From a virus, in the IMG/VR virus record IMGVR_UViG_3300035659_000058, positions 1 through 37,150 of that record: a stretch of DNA of 37,150 nucleotides. One strand, 5' to 3'. The notes under the pieces were generated by a model. It did not search any database. It was not told the DNA's origin and saw only the letters and a list, made by a program, of their open reading frames with translations. Below, one piece after another: positions 16,504 to 23,687 of the stretch (position 1 is the first letter of the stretch; each line of letters begins with the position of its first letter). The position numbers were made by a program, and so were the translations under genes.

Positions 16504-17247
16504 TTATTTCTTTGGGACCAACGTACCGCGCTTTGCATCCTGCAATATCACATCGGCAAGCTGGTCAACACTCATCCCATCGGTGGAGACAGGGCCTGGT
16601 GGCTGTGGTGGCGATGCGCCGGGTTCGCTAAGGTCACGGCCTTCCTTGATCGCCTTAGCCGTTTCCTCACGTACTCGTTTATCGCGTGCTTCCAGGAGTT
16701 TTACCTTGTTCAAGTCCTCGAAGGCGGCCTTGATGTTCCAGATACCGCGTTCCGCTCCGTGTGCGATCACCGCCTGGTCGTCAAACTCCCCGTGTTCCTT
16801 GTGGAGGTCTACGAAGTCGCGTTCCATTTCCGCTTGGCCCCTTTGGACTTCCATCTCCTGACGCACGGTTTTGACTACGGTCTCTTCCATCGCTCTCGGA
16901 TCGAACTCGCCTTCTAGTCTTCCGCCTGAAGTCTTGAACTTCTCCTGTATTGCTGCCGCGAGATTCTCGGCCAAGTCCGGATTTTCATCCAGCAAGGTTC
17001 CGAGTTCTGCGAGTTCTCTTACTCTTTCCATGCCACCTAAAGCCGCAACCTCTTCCCTTGTGAGTTTTGCGTCACGGAATTGCTCTTCAGCCTTTGCAGA
17101 CTTAGAGACCAAATCCACGACTTTACTCATGGGAATCTCCCTCATCTCCCCGTCAATTACTGCCTTGATGGTTTCCTCGCTCGGGGGCGGCGTTGCGGGC
17201 TCCCCTGGGTTGCCGCTTGGCTGTTGCCCTTTGTTTGGTTCGGTCAT
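16504..17247 (-). CDS. Capsid scaffolding protein, 247 aa
   Basis: ATG at 17245-17247 with GAAGGAGATC upstream. The protein is very acidic/basic mixed, nearly all helix, with a Pro-rich N-terminus (about 1-25), a coiled-coil centre (MEETVVKTVRQEMEVQRGQ and following, about 120-145), a Pro-rich linker near 205-220 and a short basic end (AKRGTLVPKK). This matches podovirus scaffolds, which use a basic C-terminus to bind the coat protein. It lies just before the major capsid gene. Sequence families of scaffolds are poorly conserved, so the call rests on architecture and order. Confidence 0.8.
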   Translation of the reverse strand: MTEPNKGQQPSGNPGEPATPPPSEETIKAVIDGEMREIPMSKVVDLVSKSAKAEEQFRDAKLTREEVAALGGMERVRELAELGTLLDENPDLAENLAAAIQEKFKTSGGRLEGEFDPRAMEETVVKTVRQEMEVQRGQAEMERDFVDLHKEHGEFDDQAVIAHGAERGIWNIKAAFEDLNKVKLLEARDKRVREETAKAIKEGRDLSEPGASPPQPPGPVSTDGMSVDQLADVILQDAKRGTLVPKK

Positions 17248-17291
17248 CTTCCGATCTCCTTCTTTTGGAGGGCGCCTTTCGACGTTGCCCC

Positions 17292-17483
17292 CTATTTAAG
17301 TTTTCTCTGCATAGCCTCTTTGTAGCCGCGTGTTCTAGAGTTAGCGGCTGCGTAGGCTCTGCCTTCATCACCCGTGGACGCCCTTACGGATGTCCACACG
17401 TGTCTCCACATACGCCTTGCCTTCGCAGAGGAAAGGCGCTTCTTCACCCTTTCGGGTAGACTCTCATTCGTCGGATACGGCAC
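17292..17483 (-). CDS. ChaB-like small basic protein, 63 aa
   Basis: GTG at 17481-17483 shares its G with the upstream TAG (TAGTG). The opening MPYPTNESLPERVKKRLSSA closely resembles the ChaB family start (MPY-TN-LP--V---L), and the following helices with A-R-R-M-W-R-H-V-W and G-R-A-Y-A-A-A-N fit its second half. ChaB-like proteins occur in many phage head operons with unknown role. The last residues (GYKEAMQRKL) echo the W-A-M-x-E-A-M-x-R motif of the two upstream small proteins. Confidence 0.7.
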   Translation of the reverse strand: MPYPTNESLPERVKKRLSSAKARRMWRHVWTSVRASTGDEGRAYAAANSRTRGYKEAMQRKLK

Positions 17484-17704
17484 TACGCTCTAGCCTTCTT
17501 CCAGAAAACCGATCCAGCGATTGCCTTCCGTCTTTCGAGACTGAGGGGTTTTCCGCCCTTACCTCTTGCGCTTTCTACAATCTGCTGGAACACTCCGGTC
17601 TTGTACGTGCGGTGTAACTTCCCAACCATTGTACGTCCGCGCTTCCCTTTGGGTTTAAGGTGTCTTAGCATCGCTTCTTTCATCGCCCAGGGTTTCACTG
17701 GCAT
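17483..17704 (-). CDS. Small basic protein in the head operon, 73 aa
   Basis: ATG at 17702-17704, one base after the upstream TAG. Strongly basic. The N-terminal helix KPWAMKEAMLRHL is almost the same as KAWAMREAMIRKL in the next upstream protein. The C-terminal half (FQQIVESARGKGGKPLSLERRKAIAG) resembles small phage head proteins of unknown role. It is coupled on both sides in the portal-to-scaffold interval, so it is probably a head assembly or DNA-associated protein. Confidence 0.7.
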   Translation of the reverse strand: MPVKPWAMKEAMLRHLKPKGKRGRTMVGKLHRTYKTGVFQQIVESARGKGGKPLSLERRKAIAGSVFWKKARA

Positions 17705-17705
17705 T

Positions 17706-18044
17706 CTACCACTTCCTTTTCTTCTTTCTTAAGCGCGAGAGTTCCTGCCTATCCCTTCTCGCCTGTTCGGCGAGAACCCCGGTTCCAGTCGTCAAGGCCC
17801 CGAGAGAGGGTTCGGCCTTACCGATATTGAATCGTCTCATACGTGAACCCACGACGCCGCCGTACGGCGAGACGATCTCCTCACCTACGTTTGTCGGGAC
17901 TGGTTTTGGCCGTTGCCCGTACGGGGTTTGCGACGTAAACCACCCAGCCTTTTTCCTTTTTTCCCGCATTCCCCTTGCCGTGGCGTTGAGTTTCCGTATC
18001 ATCGCTTCGCGCATTGCCCACGCCTTTGTTTGTTCGACGCGCAC
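17706..18044 (-). CDS. Small very basic protein after the portal gene, 112 aa
   Basis: The GTG at 18042-18044 directly follows the portal stop TAA. Its ribosome site, GGAGGAGGG, is formed by the last glycine codons of the portal gene. The N-terminus has KAWAMREAMIRKL, shared with the neighbour at 17483-17704. The centre (about 38-90) is Pro/Gly-rich and the last 25 residues are nearly all Arg, Lys, Gln and Glu (ending RLRKKKRKW), suggesting nucleic-acid or capsid-interior contact. No family recognised. Confidence 0.65.
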   Translation of the reverse strand: MRVEQTKAWAMREAMIRKLNATARGMREKRKKAGWFTSQTPYGQRPKPVPTNVGEEIVSPYGGVVGSRMRRFNIGKAEPSLGALTTGTGVLAEQARRDRQELSRLRKKKRKW

Positions 18045-19769
18045 TTACATCCCTCCTCCCGGTCCGCCCGGTCCGCCCATACCCGGCGGCGGCATCGCCT
18101 GACTCGCCATTTCAAGTTGTCTCTGTAGTCCAGCCATCATCACAGCCTTTTTCAGTGCCCATAGGGGACCCATACGCTTTTTCAACTCTTCCTTATTCGG
18201 CGGGTCTTTGATCTCAAGTAGTTGCTCTTCATCGTAGACCCCGAGTTTGACTAAGTTCTCCGCTTCCATCACTGCTGCCGCCTTATCCACGGGCAGACTC
18301 GATCCCGCTTCGACCTTGACGTCATACTCGAAATCCTTGAACATCTCGTTCGTTACGCTCATGGGTTCTTCCGCGTCGCTTACCTGTATTAACCTTTCCG
18401 TACTCCAGAACGTCTCAACGCCGCTCAGGAGTAGTTTCCCGAGTTGTTTTAACGATGCTTCCATGTTTCTCACCTTAAGGCCTATTCTGCGCTTCGTCTC
18501 GACTTGCAGGGCCTCTATCGCAATCCCCGCCTCGATACCGGCGGGCGCACGGCCTTGCGTAACGTCGTGTATGCCGCTAACGATCTCGAACAAACGCTGA
18601 TAGATTTCTATAAGACGCATGGTGTAAAGTGGTATGCTTGGCGGCACCTGCCAGTGTATGAGGGAATCCAGGGGTCGTCCGTCGGGGTTGTCTATGGGCA
18701 GTATCTCGCCGGGTTTGTTTGTGAGTTTGTCTTTAACGTCCTCGTAGATCGACGCATCGCAAAGCATTCTGGGGTTACTGCACAGGGCTGAGTGATCTGC
18801 AAGCCTTGCGATCTGCATGTTCAAGGCTTTTTGTATCGTTATCGTTTCCTGTATCTCTCCCATACCCCAAAAACAGGATGGCAGAACGTGATCGACAAAC
18901 CTCACGACGGGACACCAGGAAAAGGGGTTCGGTACATCACGCAACGTAACGTGATTTGCAACGTGTATGAGCCTACCGCCAGGGCTACGCGGCCCCTTAG
19001 CGTTGTCTAAGGCTCCCCCAGGCCTAACCCAGCATCGTAGGAGCCTTACCAAGTCCCCGCCGCCGTCACCCATGTTTGTTCTACCGTAGGGTACGGAACT
19101 TGTGGGCGGAGTCGTACCCACTGCGTATGACGGAAGGCCCTGCGCCGTTGCCTCTTGAAGTTGTGAAGAACCCATACGCGAGTATAGGTCGTCAAGTGAC
19201 ACGTCGGATTTGACTTCTGCCGCAGCGGCGCCGTAGGTTTCTCTCAATATCGAAAGTGGGACCATGGACTCGACTATGTTGTATCTCGCATCTTCCATGG
19301 AGGTCGCAGCAGGATCGGGATGATTCATTTTCGGGTGTATAGGGGCGATATTGAGTTCCCCAAGGCCGCCGTTGAGGTATTTATCGAAGTAGATCATCCA
19401 AAAGACTGTACCCAACGCCAGTCCGCTTGTGAGGCCTTCGGGGAGTTTCAAGTCCATGTTCGTCACGTCCCAGAGATAACGCAAGGTCGCGTTCCCGACC
19501 TTCGCCTTCATCCTATCCCCTGCGTCTCCGCCACGTCCCATGACCATGAAATTCGGTCTGTTATCGGTAAGTATGGGCTTTATGGTCTCGATGTTGGAAA
19601 AGGATAGGTTGGGTACGATGTCAGACCTGTAAGACGCTCTATCCCCAGGCCACTGACGACCCATGTAGTACGACCAGTAAAGATCGTAGTCGGCACGGAA
19701 GTTCGTGTCAGCCTTATTTCTCGCTACTTCGTAGAGTTCGTGTACGTTGTCCGCAATCTCATCCGCCAT
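18045..19769 (-). CDS. Portal protein, 574 aa
   Basis: ATG at 19767-19769; the start overlaps the zinc-ribbon gene by 11 nt. N-terminal Y-D-L-Y-W-S-Y-Y-M-G-R-Q-W (about 24-36) and SDIVPNLSFSNIETIKPILT (about 49-68) are typical of portal proteins of podoviruses and related phages, as are GTVFWMIYFDKYLNGG and the central helix-rich stem. It forms the dodecameric DNA gate at one capsid vertex. The C-terminus (about 515-574) is a helical barrel-like stretch followed by a Gly/Pro tail. It lies between large terminase and scaffold, as expected. Confidence 0.85.
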   Translation of the reverse strand: MADEIADNVHELYEVARNKADTNFRADYDLYWSYYMGRQWPGDRASYRSDIVPNLSFSNIETIKPILTDNRPNFMVMGRGGDAGDRMKAKVGNATLRYLWDVTNMDLKLPEGLTSGLALGTVFWMIYFDKYLNGGLGELNIAPIHPKMNHPDPAATSMEDARYNIVESMVPLSILRETYGAAAAEVKSDVSLDDLYSRMGSSQLQEATAQGLPSYAVGTTPPTSSVPYGRTNMGDGGGDLVRLLRCWVRPGGALDNAKGPRSPGGRLIHVANHVTLRDVPNPFSWCPVVRFVDHVLPSCFWGMGEIQETITIQKALNMQIARLADHSALCSNPRMLCDASIYEDVKDKLTNKPGEILPIDNPDGRPLDSLIHWQVPPSIPLYTMRLIEIYQRLFEIVSGIHDVTQGRAPAGIEAGIAIEALQVETKRRIGLKVRNMEASLKQLGKLLLSGVETFWSTERLIQVSDAEEPMSVTNEMFKDFEYDVKVEAGSSLPVDKAAAVMEAENLVKLGVYDEEQLLEIKDPPNKEELKKRMGPLWALKKAVMMAGLQRQLEMASQAMPPPGMGGPGGPGGGM

Positions 19770-20121
19770 CCGGCCTCCTCAATTCCCCCTTCTTCTTTGC
19801 TGCGATTATCTGTTCGCAGAAATCGTGTCCGCACGCGTCTACGAGTGACGCCCTCCGGTTGTCCTTTGGGGTTAGGTCTCCAGGTTCCCACGCGCCCGTG
19901 CGTTTCATCTCTTCAAGTCTTTCCCGGCGCGATCCTATGTATTTCCCAAACGGGTAGTACCACTCGGGTTTGAACTCAGGCGTTATCTGCGTTTGACGAA
20001 CGAACGGGATCTTACCCGCGGGTCGTTTGCACGTTGGGCAGTCGGCCCTTCCCCTTTCGTCGATTGTCCGGTAGGCGTCAAACTCGCCGCAATCCTTGCA
20101 CTCGTAGGTATAAACTGGCAG
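19759..20121 (-). CDS. FmdB-like zinc-ribbon protein with apparent CTG start, 120 aa
   Basis: The open frame after an in-frame TGA has no ATG, GTG or TTG before its conserved N-terminus. The sequence reads (CTG)-PVYTYECKDCGEF, exactly where FmdB-type regulators begin with MPVYTYEC, and GGAGGG lies 7 nt upstream, so CTG at 20119-20121 is the probable initiator. Two Cys pairs (C8/C11 and C-P-T-C near 29-32) should bind one zinc. After the ribbon the protein continues with an unrelated basic, Trp/Tyr-containing helical part. It overlaps the portal start by 11 nt and its upstream neighbour by 44 nt. Its role in the packaging/portal block is unknown. Confidence 0.7.
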   Translation of the reverse strand: MPVYTYECKDCGEFDAYRTIDERGRADCPTCKRPAGKIPFVRQTQITPEFKPEWYYPFGKYIGSRRERLEEMKRTGAWEPGDLTPKDNRRASLVDACGHDFCEQIIAAKKKGELRRPDGG

Positions 20122-20371
20122 CTCTGCACCCTCCGTTCAGAAGTCCCATGTCCACAGAGTCCCGCCGATAGATAAGATCGGACAGGGTTTCCGCAATCGC
20201 GTCATGGCTCTTGTCTTGCATCAAACCGAATACCTCCAACATGATCCTACACGCTTCTGGATGGATAGGTCTGCCCTCGTTGGGACCACTCTGGTACGAA
20301 CGCCGATCCCGCAGACGCACGAACTCCTCACGGGCGGGCCAGGGCAAACTCTTTTCGTCTATCACGGTCAC
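20078..20371 (-). CDS. Small protein of unknown function, 97 aa
   Basis: The start is the GTG at 20369-20371, which overlaps the stop of the tiny membrane gene (GTGA); a longer frame upstream is only overlap. The chain contains LPWPAREEFVRLRDRRSYQ and a helical part IHPEACRIMLEVFGLMQDKSHDAIAETLSDLIYRRD. The end overlaps the CTG-started zinc ribbon by 44 nt. No family is recognised; location between terminase and portal suggests a packaging accessory role. Confidence 0.65.
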   Translation of the reverse strand: MTVIDEKSLPWPAREEFVRLRDRRSYQSGPNEGRPIHPEACRIMLEVFGLMQDKSHDAIAETLSDLIYRRDSVDMGLLNGGCRAASLYLRVQGLRRV

Positions 20372-20463
20372 CAACCAAACCTTTTTGCAAGGAACTGGAG
20401 TACGAGTGTTATGAGCACCCCTAGAACCACAACCGTCAATATCTCGAACCAGGTCTTTTTCAT
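20368..20463 (-). CDS. Tiny single-span membrane protein, 31 aa
   Basis: ATG at 20461-20463 overlaps the preceding stop (ATGA) and its TGA overlaps the next GTG, so both junctions are coupled. The chain is MKKTWFEI followed by a hydrophobic span LTVVVLGVLITLVLQFLA and a basic tail KRFGW, which predicts an inner-membrane protein. Too short for family recognition. It could be a lysis regulator or a superinfection factor, but nothing shows this directly. Confidence 0.6.
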   Translation of the reverse strand: MKKTWFEILTVVVLGVLITLVLQFLAKRFGW

Positions 20464-20714
20464 TTCTTACCAAAGAGGTCTGGACTACGACGTTCGAAGT
20501 CCGCTTGTTTATCGCCCCAGTTGGCTCTCGCTTCGTTACACCTGGGGCAGAGCATCTCGTTTTCCTTGGGCCATGCCTCGTCTGGAATCGCGGGATCGCC
20601 CATGAGAACCATCGGCTGTTTACATACCCGACACGTGTACCACCTGCTTTTAAGCCCCATTTGCATCGGGTGGGCAAGTGTCTCTTTTTCGCCGCCGTTA
20701 CTGTCAGAGGTCAT
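20460..20714 (-). CDS. Small zinc-binding protein, 84 aa
   Basis: ATG at 20712-20714, overlapping the large-terminase stop by 11 nt. Two Cys pairs (CRVCKQP at about 28-34 and CPRCNEAR at about 56-63) form a zinc ribbon. The rest is polar and helical. It is coupled to the next gene by ATGA. Such ribbons next to terminases are sometimes HNH-related, but no HNH catalytic residues are seen here. Confidence 0.7.
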   Translation of the reverse strand: MTSDSNGGEKETLAHPMQMGLKSRWYTCRVCKQPMVLMGDPAIPDEAWPKENEMLCPRCNEARANWGDKQADFERRSPDLFGKK

Positions 20715-22290
20715 ACCACGTACCCTCGTTTCTACGGAAGTTGCCCGGCAAAACCAACTCTCCGGGCTTTGATTTCCTCATAGCGAGAGTTGCCGCGTCC
20801 CTTTCGAACTGTCGCGCTTCCTCTTCGCTCACAACCTTGCTCTCGCGTGATAGGCCCCTCGACATCTCGACTGCGAAAGCCAGGGCGTCTATGATGTCGT
20901 CATCGCCCAACGGAAAACGCAGCAACTGTTCTTCCAGGTCCGTCATCCCAACCCTGTGTTTTATCTGTCGTGCTTCGTATCTGGGTGCAAGGAGCCTTAT
21001 CCTGGCGCGTTTGGCGTCTGCGGAGGTGCCAGGTTTAAGTTCCTTCCTCACGACGTACGTATCTCTACGCTTTTCCTCTTCGCGTAGCCAGTACTCAAGC
21101 ACCTTGAAGCCGCCTACGAGCTCGATACCGATTCTCTTTAACCCCATGGGGCCGTATTGTGCCTGAACCCTGAAAATCTCTTCTATGAGACGTGTCGGGG
21201 TTATCCTCATCCCCTTTGCTTCCAAGAGTTGGCATGGCCCGATACCTGCACGAGCAAGTACGACAAGGCCGACCTTATCCGAATCTCGTTTCTCGCCTAC
21301 GGCGGGGTCGAAAGCAGCCACAATACCCGTTTTTGCGGGGAGATCGTCGAACTCGCCACTCCACGTCTCAAACCACTCGCCCTTAAACACCGCCGTTTCC
21401 GCGTCCATCACGAGGTTCCGGTACCAGTTTGCGAATCTATCGGCTCCTTGAGCGGCGCGTTCGGCTTCCAAGTACTCCGGAGTATAGAAACTATCGTACT
21501 CCGCCGTCTCGACCGAGTGTACGTCCTCAACGTCCCATCCGGTCGGGTGATCGAGCACGTACCCGTACAGATCGCCAAATGCGTAGCGCGTTCCGTCTAA
21601 GATCATAACGCTTGCCTTGTCTAGGAAGGCTGATAACTGGCGATGGTCGTCTAAAACCTTCAAATTCTGCTCTAAGGTCTCGGTGTTATGTTCACTCACG
21701 GGGTCGTCTGACACTATCAAATCAAAATGCCCGCCCGTTTCCGTCGTTCCGATGGCACCTGCGGTAAACGTAGCCTCCCTCATGCCTACGGCGGTGCGTG
21801 TGGCGATGATTAACTGCTTGTTTTCCCACTTGAGGCTCTTCGCGTCGCCTCGGAGGTTCCCATAAAGACCACGGAAGAGCGCGTTGTTCTCTATATGGTC
21901 GCGCAAAACCCGAAGCATGGGCTCTGCCTGCTTCTCCATCGTCTCGGAATGAAGTAGACACCTGATGTTTGGGTTATGCAACGCCAACCACAGAGGCAGG
22001 GAATGTGCGCAGACGGTCGTTTTCGACCATTTCCGGGGTTCTAAGATAAGCTTTTTTAGCGGTGCGGGCGGCGGCGTGGCTCCGGAACCAGGCCTCAAAT
22101 GCGCCGTCAAAACCTCCAATTTATGACAAAGACGTCCGTGAGGTACTTCCTGTAGCCACTTATACCCCAGAACGTGCTTTGCAAAGAAAAAGAGGCTTTT
22201 TAACCCCGCTTCCCTAGCTACCTGTAGACCCGAATCCTCCAGACTCAGTTTTCCGAGTGCGGATTTCGTTCTGCTCAATCTCGTACTCAC
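20704..22290 (-). CDS. terL: Terminase large subunit, 528 aa
   Basis: GTG at 22288-22290. The ATPase half shows LEPRKWSKTT (83-92) in the place of the Walker A loop, but without the usual Gly before Lys. Walker B is FDLIVSDDP (189-197, D195/D196), and a coupling motif LDGTRY lies at 231-236. The nuclease half has FDPAVG (D328), IGIELVGG (E390) and GDDDIIDALAF (about 462-471), the expected acidic triad of the RNase H-like headful or unit-length packaging nuclease. It is the motor that pumps and cuts DNA at the portal, and sits upstream of the portal in the operon. The P-loop is atypical, yet the overall motif order is convincing. Confidence 0.9.
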   Translation of the reverse strand: MSTRLSRTKSALGKLSLEDSGLQVAREAGLKSLFFFAKHVLGYKWLQEVPHGRLCHKLEVLTAHLRPGSGATPPPAPLKKLILEPRKWSKTTVCAHSLPLWLALHNPNIRCLLHSETMEKQAEPMLRVLRDHIENNALFRGLYGNLRGDAKSLKWENKQLIIATRTAVGMREATFTAGAIGTTETGGHFDLIVSDDPVSEHNTETLEQNLKVLDDHRQLSAFLDKASVMILDGTRYAFGDLYGYVLDHPTGWDVEDVHSVETAEYDSFYTPEYLEAERAAQGADRFANWYRNLVMDAETAVFKGEWFETWSGEFDDLPAKTGIVAAFDPAVGEKRDSDKVGLVVLARAGIGPCQLLEAKGMRITPTRLIEEIFRVQAQYGPMGLKRIGIELVGGFKVLEYWLREEEKRRDTYVVRKELKPGTSADAKRARIRLLAPRYEARQIKHRVGMTDLEEQLLRFPLGDDDIIDALAFAVEMSRGLSRESKVVSEEEARQFERDAATLAMRKSKPGELVLPGNFRRNEGTWYDL

Positions 22291-22432
22291 GCCTTTCGTC
22301 CATCACATGAACCCCGAGAACACGCGGCCTTGCGCGTATTTCCTTTAACGACGCCTCTATGCTCTTATGGGTCTTAGGACGCCCTAGAACAGTATCAAAT
22401 ACGAACGATCCCAACTCTATCCGTAACCTCAC
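22214..22432 (-). CDS. Small protein overlapping the terminase start, 72 aa
   Basis: ATG at 22430-22432 overlaps the preceding stop by 4 nt. Its last 77 nt are shared with the start of the large terminase in another frame, which is unusually long for this genome. The sequence is basic with a helix KTHKSIEASLKEIRARP and a Gly/Ser end. No family recognised. Coupling upstream supports it, while the long overlap lowers certainty. Confidence 0.55.
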   Translation of the reverse strand: MRLRIELGSFVFDTVLGRPKTHKSIEASLKEIRARPRVLGVHVMDERREYEIEQNEIRTRKTESGGFGSTGS

Positions 22433-22680
22433 ACCTTGCCCTTTCTTGCCGCCTTTGTCTCCGGCGTGGAGGGCATGGCCTTCCCCGTCACTACGGCCAC
22501 TGGCAACTGGACGAACGCAACCTCTCCCGTAAACTCCTCACGCATGGGCGCTATAGAGTAATCAGCCGCATGCGCCAACGCCCTCGGCCCCTTTAACTCA
22601 AATTGCCTCAACATGGCTATAAAGCACTTCTCCACCTCATCCCACCTCAAACTGCCCTTGTCAAAATACCAGCCAATCAT
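22429..22680 (-). CDS. Small protein of unknown function, 83 aa
   Basis: The start is set at ATG 22678-22680, which overlaps the preceding stop (ATGA) and has AAGAGGAAGG just upstream. A longer in-frame start at 22710 would lie inside the previous gene. N-terminus MIGWYFDKGSLRWDEVEKC, then a helical middle containing ALAHAADYSI, and a basic end (PETKAARKGKV). No family recognised. Confidence 0.6.
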   Translation of the reverse strand: MIGWYFDKGSLRWDEVEKCFIAMLRQFELKGPRALAHAADYSIAPMREEFTGEVAFVQLPVAVVTGKAMPSTPETKAARKGKV

Positions 22681-22865
22681 ACCTTCCTCTTTCCAACGAA
22701 ACGCCTCCAAATGGGGGACTCCTGCCTCAGACTCTTCTTCACCGCCTCGCTTATCCGATGACGCACCTTAGACGGAAGACAACACGGACTAACCTCCCTC
22801 TCGTACGGATCATGCCCCGCATCTATCGCCAACTGCTCCCTTACGAAATCCTGATCCTTCCTCAT
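22677..22865 (-). CDS. Small basic protein, 62 aa
   Basis: ATG at 22863-22865 with GGAGCAAGAG upstream. The chain contains one Cys pair (SPCCLPSK) and a basic helix KVRHRISEAVKKSLRQ. The Cys-Cys-Leu-Pro followed by an amphipathic helix resembles small phage zinc or HTH proteins, but no family is certain. It is coupled to the next gene by ATGA. Confidence 0.55.
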   Translation of the reverse strand: MRKDQDFVREQLAIDAGHDPYEREVSPCCLPSKVRHRISEAVKKSLRQESPIWRRFVGKRKV

Positions 22866-22894
22866 CTCTTGCTCCAGTCACCAGGCTAGACTAA

Positions 22895-23098
22895 TCACAA
22901 ACCACAAACAGCCAATACCACAGGCGCCACTACCAACCCCACACCCCTCACAACCGCCCCAATGTCGTCAATCCTACTATCCGTCGCCGCCCCAATGTCG
23001 TCAATCCGCGTATCCACAGTCACCCTGGCCGGCGCAAACGATACGAAAAGAAACAACGACAACGCAAACACCAAGACAAGAACTACCAGAGTCTTCAT
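22895..23098 (-). CDS. Small exported/membrane protein with an 11-residue repeat, 67 aa
   Basis: The ATG at 23096-23098 shares its A with the previous stop (TGATG). Residues 1-25 are a hydrophobic signal or anchor (LVVLVLVFALSLFLFVSFAPA). Two tandem 11-residue units follow (TRIDDIGAATD and SRIDDIGAVVR), encoded by a 20-nt sequence repeated exactly at 22955-22974 and 22988-23007. A second hydrophobic segment ends the protein (VGLVVAPVVLAVCGL). Both ends membrane-embedded with a short periplasmic repeat is the likely topology. Function unknown. Confidence 0.65.
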   Translation of the reverse strand: MKTLVVLVLVFALSLFLFVSFAPARVTVDTRIDDIGAATDSRIDDIGAVVRGVGLVVAPVVLAVCGL

Positions 23099-23301
23099 CA
23101 CTCCTCCTTCTCGCGAATCACCTCAGTAGCACGAATCACGAAGACACGATCAGTGCCCAAGAGAAACCTACGGTCTGTCGCACACTGCAAAACATCAACA
23201 TCACTCGATAGCTTCTCACGCCCAGGGAAAACACGCTTCACAACCACGTGACCAGCCTCGTTAACGATGAAAACTATCTGCACCTCGTCAGTCTTCACCA
23301 T
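23098..23301 (-). CDS. Small protein of unknown function, 67 aa
   Basis: ATG at 23299-23301 within TGATG after the upstream gene; a GTG one codon earlier is possible. Beta-rich N-terminus (DEVQIVFIVNEAGHVVVKRVF) and a charged C-terminus (VFVIRATEVIREKEE) whose GAG codons supply the ribosome site for the next gene. No family recognised. Confidence 0.6.
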   Translation of the reverse strand: MVKTDEVQIVFIVNEAGHVVVKRVFPGREKLSSDVDVLQCATDRRFLLGTDRVFVIRATEVIREKEE

Positions 23302-23552
23302 CACTCCCCCAGGGTTCCACGTGAAACAACCGTAGCAGAATCCCCAACATCACTACCCGGATCCCAAAAACTCTTGAGATCGGTCTCCCCGGACGTGAAC
23401 CAACTGTAACGCTGTGTGCACCTACCCGGCCTCTCCCCGTGCTCGATGCCCCAATGCTCCTCCCATAACTCCCACGTTCGCCTTACATCGTCCACGTGAT
23501 CGCCACCAACGCCAAACAACCGACCACACTCATTGCAACAAAGATATGTCAT
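23301..23552 (-). CDS. Small Cys-containing protein, 83 aa
   Basis: ATG at 23550-23552 with a strong GGAGG seven bases upstream. Starts MTYLCCNECGRLFG, a probable half zinc ribbon; further Cys at about 45. A W-rich acidic helix RRTWELWEEHWGIEHGERPG follows. Many early phage proteins begin in this way (C-x-x-C near the N-terminus and a WexH segment), but no named family is assigned. First gene after a 135-nt gap. Confidence 0.6.
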   Translation of the reverse strand: MTYLCCNECGRLFGVGGDHVDDVRRTWELWEEHWGIEHGERPGRCTQRYSWFTSGETDLKSFWDPGSDVGDSATVVSRGTLGE

Positions 23553-23687
23553 GCGAGAACCTCCAACACAGATGTGGAAAGGAACCGGGGGAAATATATG
23601 GGAATTTTTAGGGATGCAAGCAAGGGGAGAGCTTTCATTATTTACCCTCTTTAACCTTCGTAGAAGCGGAGTCCCAAAGGGGGACGG
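23553..23687. other. Intergenic gap between small-terminase gene and small-gene cluster
   Basis: No gene is seen here. On the minus strand a GTCCC/GGGAC hairpin (near 23667-23683) lies right after the stop of the upstream gene, without a U-run. An AT-rich stretch (CATATATTTCC, near 23592-23606) with a weak TTGCTT upstream could be a promoter for the cluster to its left, but the match is poor. Confidence 0.3.
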
